A DNA stretch of 16,769 nt from Candidatus Falkowiibacteriota bacterium (GTDB lineage: Bacteria > Patescibacteriota > Patescibacteriia > Patescibacteriales > WJLG01): contig WJLG01000077.1 of NCBI GenBank assembly GCA_014728685.1, positions 1-16,769 of the forward strand. The letters are read 5' to 3'. The notes below the pieces were generated by a model. The model did no database searches and was not told the DNA's origin. It saw nothing but the letters and a program-made list of their open reading frames with translations. Shown here piece after piece: positions 13,973 through 16,769 of the stretch. The stretch's first letter is position 1; every line of letters begins with the position of its first letter. A program made the position numbers and the translations under genes.

Positions 13973-14043
13973 TCAGGTACTTAGTTAGATAGTTAATTTG
14001 TTGTATATTTAAGAAAACTAAGTGATCAATTAACCAAGTAACC
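13973..14043 (+). repeat. Octad-repeat inverted repeat in the rplB-rpsS spacer
   Basis: GGTACTTAGTTA (13976-13987) pairs with 14031-14043 over 11 of 12 positions (one A-C mismatch and a bulged A); inside it TAGTT (13990-13994) pairs with AACTA (14016-14020). The right arm reads as 8-nt tandem units such as TCAATTAA, CCAAGTAA and CCAATTAT. It shares the 15-mer TCAGGTACTTAGTTA (13973-13987) with the reverse strand of the rpoB-rpoC element (298-312). It ends 15 nt before the rpsS ATG. No T-run follows. Confidence 0.6.
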
Positions 14044-14058
14044 AATTATCTAAAATAT

Positions 14059-14340
14059 ATGTCAAGAAGTTTAAAAAAGGGTCCTTATGTGAACCCGAGA
14101 ATACTGAAAAAAATACAAGCCTTGAATCCGGGAGATAAGACCGTGATAAAGGTTTGGGATAGAGCTTGTACTATCACTCCGGAAATGGTGGGATACACCT
14201 TTGGTGTTCATAATGGCAAAACCCACACCCCGGTTTTGGTGGTTGAGAATATGGTTGGTCATAAAATGGGAGAATTCGCTCCGACCAAGAAATTCATTTC
14301 TCATGGCGGAAAGATGGCCAAGACTGATGCCAAGGGCTAA
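14059..14340 (+). CDS. rpsS: 30S ribosomal protein S19
   Basis: A 93-residue S19, a small-subunit head protein that contacts S13. Start MSRSLKKGPYVNPRILKK is family-typical, and WDRACTITPEMVGYTFGVHN (38-57) together with GHKMGEFAPTKKFISHGGK (67-85) are diagnostic. Length is standard. The start is in TATATG context without a Shine-Dalgarno motif. It follows the octad hairpin spacer and lies 27 nt before rplV. Confidence 0.97.
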   Translation: MSRSLKKGPYVNPRILKKIQALNPGDKTVIKVWDRACTITPEMVGYTFGVHNGKTHTPVLVVENMVGHKMGEFAPTKKFISHGGKMAKTDAKG

Positions 14341-14367
14341 AGTTAATATCAATAATTGTTTATATAT

Positions 14368-14919
14368 ATGGATATCAAAGCAAGTGCAAAACATATAAAG
14401 ATCAGTCCCAAGAAAGTACGCTTGGTAGTGGATGCTGTTCGCGGTATGGAAGTGAACAAGGCCTTATCTCAGTTGAAATTCATCAATAAGAAAGCGGCCT
14501 TACCGGTATCAAAGTTAGTTAATTCAGCTATTGCCAATGCCGTTCATAATTATGAATTGGACAAGAATAATCTTTTTGTAAAGGAGATAAAAGTTGATGA
14601 AGGATTGACCATGAAAAGATGGATGCCCAGGGCGCACGGACGAGCTACTCCGATCAGAAAGAGGACTAGCCATATTGCTTTGACTTTGGGTGAAATAAAA
14701 GATAGCGGTGTTGTTGAATCCAAGAAGCAGAAAGTCGATGATCCGGTGAATTTGGAAGACTTGGCCAAGCAGGCGGAGAAAAAAGGCAAAGGAAATAAGA
14801 AAGAATTAAAGAAAGAAGAAGATAATAAAAAGAAACCCGATGCTCCTTCCCAGGAAAAAGCCAAAAGCGGAGCTAAAAAAGGTTTTGCCGGTAAGTTTTT
14901 CCAGAGAAAGTCAGGTTAA
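14368..14919 (+). CDS. rplV: 50S ribosomal protein L22 with long charged tail
   Basis: A 183-residue L22, which lines the exit tunnel with L4. The core (1-110) has KHIKISPKKVRLVVDAVRG (8-26), the LVNSAIANAVHN helix (50-61) and the tunnel hairpin region MKRWMPRAHGRATPIRKRTS (82-101). About 73 further residues after LGEIKDSG are mostly Lys, Glu, Asp, Asn, Ser and Gly, ending with GFAGKFFQRKSG; typical L22 ends near residue 110-115. The frame is open to a TTG at 14356, but that adds only four residues, and ATG 14368 (TATATG) is preferred. Codons are continuous with the core, so this is a real extension and not a frameshift. Confidence 0.96.
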   Translation: MDIKASAKHIKISPKKVRLVVDAVRGMEVNKALSQLKFINKKAALPVSKLVNSAIANAVHNYELDKNNLFVKEIKVDEGLTMKRWMPRAHGRATPIRKRTSHIALTLGEIKDSGVVESKKQKVDDPVNLEDLAKQAEKKGKGNKKELKKEEDNKKKPDAPSQEKAKSGAKKGFAGKFFQRKSG

Positions 14920-14961
14920 GCCATACGCTAATTTGCAAATAATATATATAATAATATAGAT

Positions 14962-15642
14962 ATGGGTAAAAAAGTAAATCCAAAAGTAATAAGAATAGGA
15001 ATAACCAAGAAATGGCCTTCTGTTTGGTTTGCCTCAGGTAAAGATTATATAAAAAATATCCAGCAGGATGTCATGGTAAGGAAATATGTAACCCAAAAAT
15101 TCAGAGAAGCCGGCGTTGATAATGTTAATATAGAACGCAGCGCCAATAAGATAGTTTTGAATATTACCACTGCCAAGCCGGGTATCATTATCGGCCGAGG
15201 CGGAAACGGAATAGAGGATCTTAAGAAAGATATTCACGATAGATATTTGAAAAATTATAAATTAGGAGAGATCAATATAAATATCAAGGAATATGATCGG
15301 CCTAATTTGAGCGCTCAGATAATCCTGCAGCAGATGGCAACCGATATTGAAAAGAGAATGCCTTTTAAGAGGGTTATGAAGCAAGCCATTTCTAGAATAG
15401 AGAGAGCCGGAGCCCTGGGTTGCAAAGTGGAAGTGGCCGGACGCTTGAATGGAGCGGAGATCGCCAGAACTGAGAAATTGGTTTCCGGCAAGATACCTTT
15501 ACAGACATTGAGAGCTGACATCGATTATTCCCGCGGACATGCCAAAACCACTTACGGAACCATCGGCATCAAAGTTTGGATCTATCGAGGAGAGGTTTTT
15601 TCCAAAGGTAAAGATAAAAAAGGCGAGGTTATCGGAAAATAA
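14962..15642 (+). CDS. rpsC: 30S ribosomal protein S3
   Basis: A 226-residue S3, part of the mRNA entry channel. It opens MGKKVNPKVIRIGITKKW with WFASGKDYI shortly after. The KH domain GIIIGRGGNGIEDLK (74-88) holds the GRGG loop, and the C-terminal domain shows RIERAGALGCKVEVAGRLNGAE and SRGHAKTTYGTIGIKVWIYRG. Full length. 42 nt of AT-rich DNA separates it from rplV (no motif seen there), and 44 nt from rplP. No Shine-Dalgarno motif. Confidence 0.98.
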   Translation: MGKKVNPKVIRIGITKKWPSVWFASGKDYIKNIQQDVMVRKYVTQKFREAGVDNVNIERSANKIVLNITTAKPGIIIGRGGNGIEDLKKDIHDRYLKNYKLGEININIKEYDRPNLSAQIILQQMATDIEKRMPFKRVMKQAISRIERAGALGCKVEVAGRLNGAEIARTEKLVSGKIPLQTLRADIDYSRGHAKTTYGTIGIKVWIYRGEVFSKGKDKKGEVIGK

Positions 15643-15686
15643 AATAAGGATGTTTTTCAAAGATATAAAACAAGCAGATAAAATTT

Positions 15687-16097
15687 ATGTTAACACCTAA
15701 AAGACAAAAATATAGAAAAGCTCATAAAGCTAAGAGAGGCGGTAAAGCTACCAGCTTAGTTGATATTGCTTTCGGCAGTTATGGATTAAAAGCCACAACC
15801 GCTCATTGGGTGACCTCAAGACAGATCGAAGCCGCTCGTCGTGTAATGACAAGATATACCAGAAAGGGTGGACGTATTTGGATCAGGATCTTCCCTGACA
15901 GACCGGTTACTCAGAAAGGCGGAGAGATCCCGATGGGTAAAGGTAAGGGCGCGGTCGATCACTATATAGTGCCGATCAAGCCGGGTATGGTAATGTTCGA
16001 AATGGAAGGTATTGCCGAAGAGGTAGCCAAAGAGGCTATGGAAAATGCGGCTTATAAGCTGCCTGTGAAGTCAAAATTTGTCACTAAGGATCAATAA
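15687..16097 (+). CDS. rplP: 50S ribosomal protein L16
   Basis: A 136-residue L16, which contacts A-site tRNA. It starts MLTPKRQKYRKAHK and shows GSYGLKATTAHWVTSRQIEA (30-49), GRIWIRIFPDRPVTQKGGE (62-80), MGKGKGAVDHYIVPIKPG (83-100) and MFEMEGI. The family's usual MGSGKG is MGKGKG here. Standard length. The rpmC ATG comes 1 nt after its TAA. No ribosome binding site before the ATG. Confidence 0.97.
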   Translation: MLTPKRQKYRKAHKAKRGGKATSLVDIAFGSYGLKATTAHWVTSRQIEAARRVMTRYTRKGGRIWIRIFPDRPVTQKGGEIPMGKGKGAVDHYIVPIKPGMVMFEMEGIAEEVAKEAMENAAYKLPVKSKFVTKDQ

Positions 16098-16098
16098 T

Positions 16099-16296
16099 AT
16101 GGAATTAAAAGAGTTGAATAAAAAGAGTATAAAAGATTTGCAATCGCTTTTGGCGCAGTCCAGAGATAAATTAAGAAGTTTGCGTTTCAAAGATGCCAAT
16201 AAGCAGTTGAAGAATATAAGGGAGATCAGAGCGATCAAGAAGACTATAGCTCAGATCTTGACTTTGCTTAACTCTAAGAAAGAAAATAAACAATAA
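16099..16296 (+). CDS. rpmC: 50S ribosomal protein L29
   Basis: A 65-residue L29, a two-helix protein at the tunnel exit. MELKELNKKSIKDLQSLL and the central LRSLRFKDANKQLKNIREIR match the family. The frame is open into rplP back to 16078; the ATG at 16099, 1 nt after the rplP stop, is the right start. Coupling with rplP and with rpsQ (5 nt on) is very likely. Confidence 0.95.
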   Translation: MELKELNKKSIKDLQSLLAQSRDKLRSLRFKDANKQLKNIREIRAIKKTIAQILTLLNSKKENKQ

Positions 16297-16301
16297 TATA
16301 T

Positions 16302-16550
16302 ATGGAGAAGGAAACCAAAAAAACCAAGCTTAGAAAGTTGGAAGGTGTAGTTGTTAGCGACAAGCAGACCAAGACTTTGGTGGTGAATGTTGAATCAGTA
16401 AAGATCCATTCTAAATATCACAGAAGATATAAGACCAGCAAGAGATATAGTGTTCATGATGAAAAGGAGCAATACAAGGAAGGCGATAAAGTCGTATTCA
16501 TCGAGTGCCGACCTTTGAGCAAGAATAAAAGCTGGAGAGTTTTATACTAA
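16302..16550 (+). CDS. rpsQ: 30S ribosomal protein S17
   Basis: An 82-residue S17, an early-binding small-subunit protein. An OB-fold is seen: LEGVVVSDKQTKTLVV (13-28), KIHSKYHRRYKTSKRYSVHDE (34-54) and the C-terminal GDKVVFIECRPLSKNKSWRV. Normal length with a short charged N-terminus. It begins in TATATG context and is followed by a 57-nt spacer in which a weak promoter-like pair (TTGGAT, 17 nt, TAATAT) is visible but not convincing. Confidence 0.97.
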   Translation: MEKETKKTKLRKLEGVVVSDKQTKTLVVNVESVKIHSKYHRRYKTSKRYSVHDEKEQYKEGDKVVFIECRPLSKNKSWRVLY

Positions 16551-16607
16551 TTTCCCAAAGATAAATTCGATATTGGATGAAATAAAGCAATTCAATAATA
16601 TAAATAT

Positions 16608-16769
16608 ATGATACAAGTTGAATCAAGAATAAAAGTAGCCGACAATTCAGGCGCCAGATCGGTGCAATGCATCAAGGTGGTCGGGGGATATAAAAGAAGA
16701 TATGCCCGGATCGGAGATATTATCACCGCCTCTGTTAAAGAAGCTACTCCTCATGCAGCTATCAAGAAA
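16608..16769 (+). CDS. rplN: 50S ribosomal protein L14, N-terminal part (cut by window end)
   Basis: The first 54 codons of L14. MIQVESRIKVADNSGARS, then CIKVVGG, is the family signature, and RYARIGDIITASVKEATP continues the beta barrel. The frame is open to the last base, so the remaining half lies outside the window. Start context is TATATG with AT-rich leader. The order rpsQ then rplN is the standard S10-spc junction. Confidence 0.96.
   Translation, partial: MIQVESRIKVADNSGARSVQCIKVVGGYKRRYARIGDIITASVKEATPHAAIKK

Noticed and set aside
13981..14009. Promoter-like TTAGTT, 17 nt, TATATT before rpsS
   Set aside because: The -35 box matches poorly and both boxes lie in the octad hairpin, whose composition produces such words.
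15650..15700. 16-codon ATG frame (MFFKDIKQAD...) between rpsC and rplP, overlapping the rplP start
   Set aside because: Although AAGG stands just before the ATG, the spacing is too short for a ribosome binding site, and such a short overlapping frame in AT-rich DNA is expected by chance.
1..16769. tRNA/rRNA genes, CRISPR arrays, insertion sequences, attachment sites, toxin-antitoxin pair
   Set aside because: No spacer is long enough or has the needed cloverleaf, direct-repeat array, transposase or partner toxin gene; the Phd-like protein stands alone.

Overview
The window is one co-directional block (everything on the + strand) running from the end of rpoB through rpoC, the str operon and most of the S10 operon. 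The order is: rpoB 3' end, rpoC, rpmB (L28), an M50 membrane protease, rpsL, rpsG, fusA, a small acidic Phd/YefM-like protein, tuf, rpsJ, rplC, rplD, rplW, rplB, rpsS, rplV, rpsC, rplP, rpmC, rpsQ and the 5' part of rplN. There are no RNA genes, mobile elements or CRISPR arrays. The protein-coding genes are ordinary core information-processing genes; the unusual signal is in the spacers.

The organism is most likely a Patescibacteria/CPR bacterium (Parcubacteria-like). This is an inference from the style of the proteins (lysine/glutamate-rich tails on RpoB, L3, L22 and L23, a C4 zinc-type L28, a long charged insertion in RpoC, an Arg variant in S12), the moderately AT-rich DNA, the lack of Shine-Dalgarno motifs and the exclusive use of TAA/TAG stops. 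No 16S rRNA gene is present to confirm it.

Layout. Positions 1-5252 hold rpoB', rpoC, rpmB and the M50 protease; two of these junctions (rpoB-rpoC and rpoC-rpmB) are filled by inverted repeats built from degenerate 7-8-nt tandem units. Positions 5253-10432 hold the str genes; a promoter plus a mini-ORF/hairpin leader precede rpsL, two large hairpins precede fusA, the acidic protein sits between fusA and tuf with its own good promoter, and two hairpins precede tuf. Positions 10433-16769 hold the S10-type cluster. rpsJ is separated from rplC by 282 nt that contain the best promoter of the window (TTGACT, 17 nt, TATAAT), followed by an intrinsic terminator lying inside a 21-codon leader ORF. This looks like an attenuator controlling rplC onward. 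After that the genes are tightly packed (1-57 nt gaps) except for a 96-nt octad hairpin spacer before rpsS.

How it works together: RNA polymerase beta and beta', elongation factors G and Tu, and ribosomal proteins S12, S7, S10, L3, L4, L23, L2, S19, L22, S3, L16, L29, S17 and L14 form the usual growth-rate-controlled transcription/translation superoperon. The hairpin leaders are candidate points of transcript processing, termination or feedback control. Start codons are typically preceded by TAT (TATATG) and none of the 20 has a recognisable ribosome binding site.
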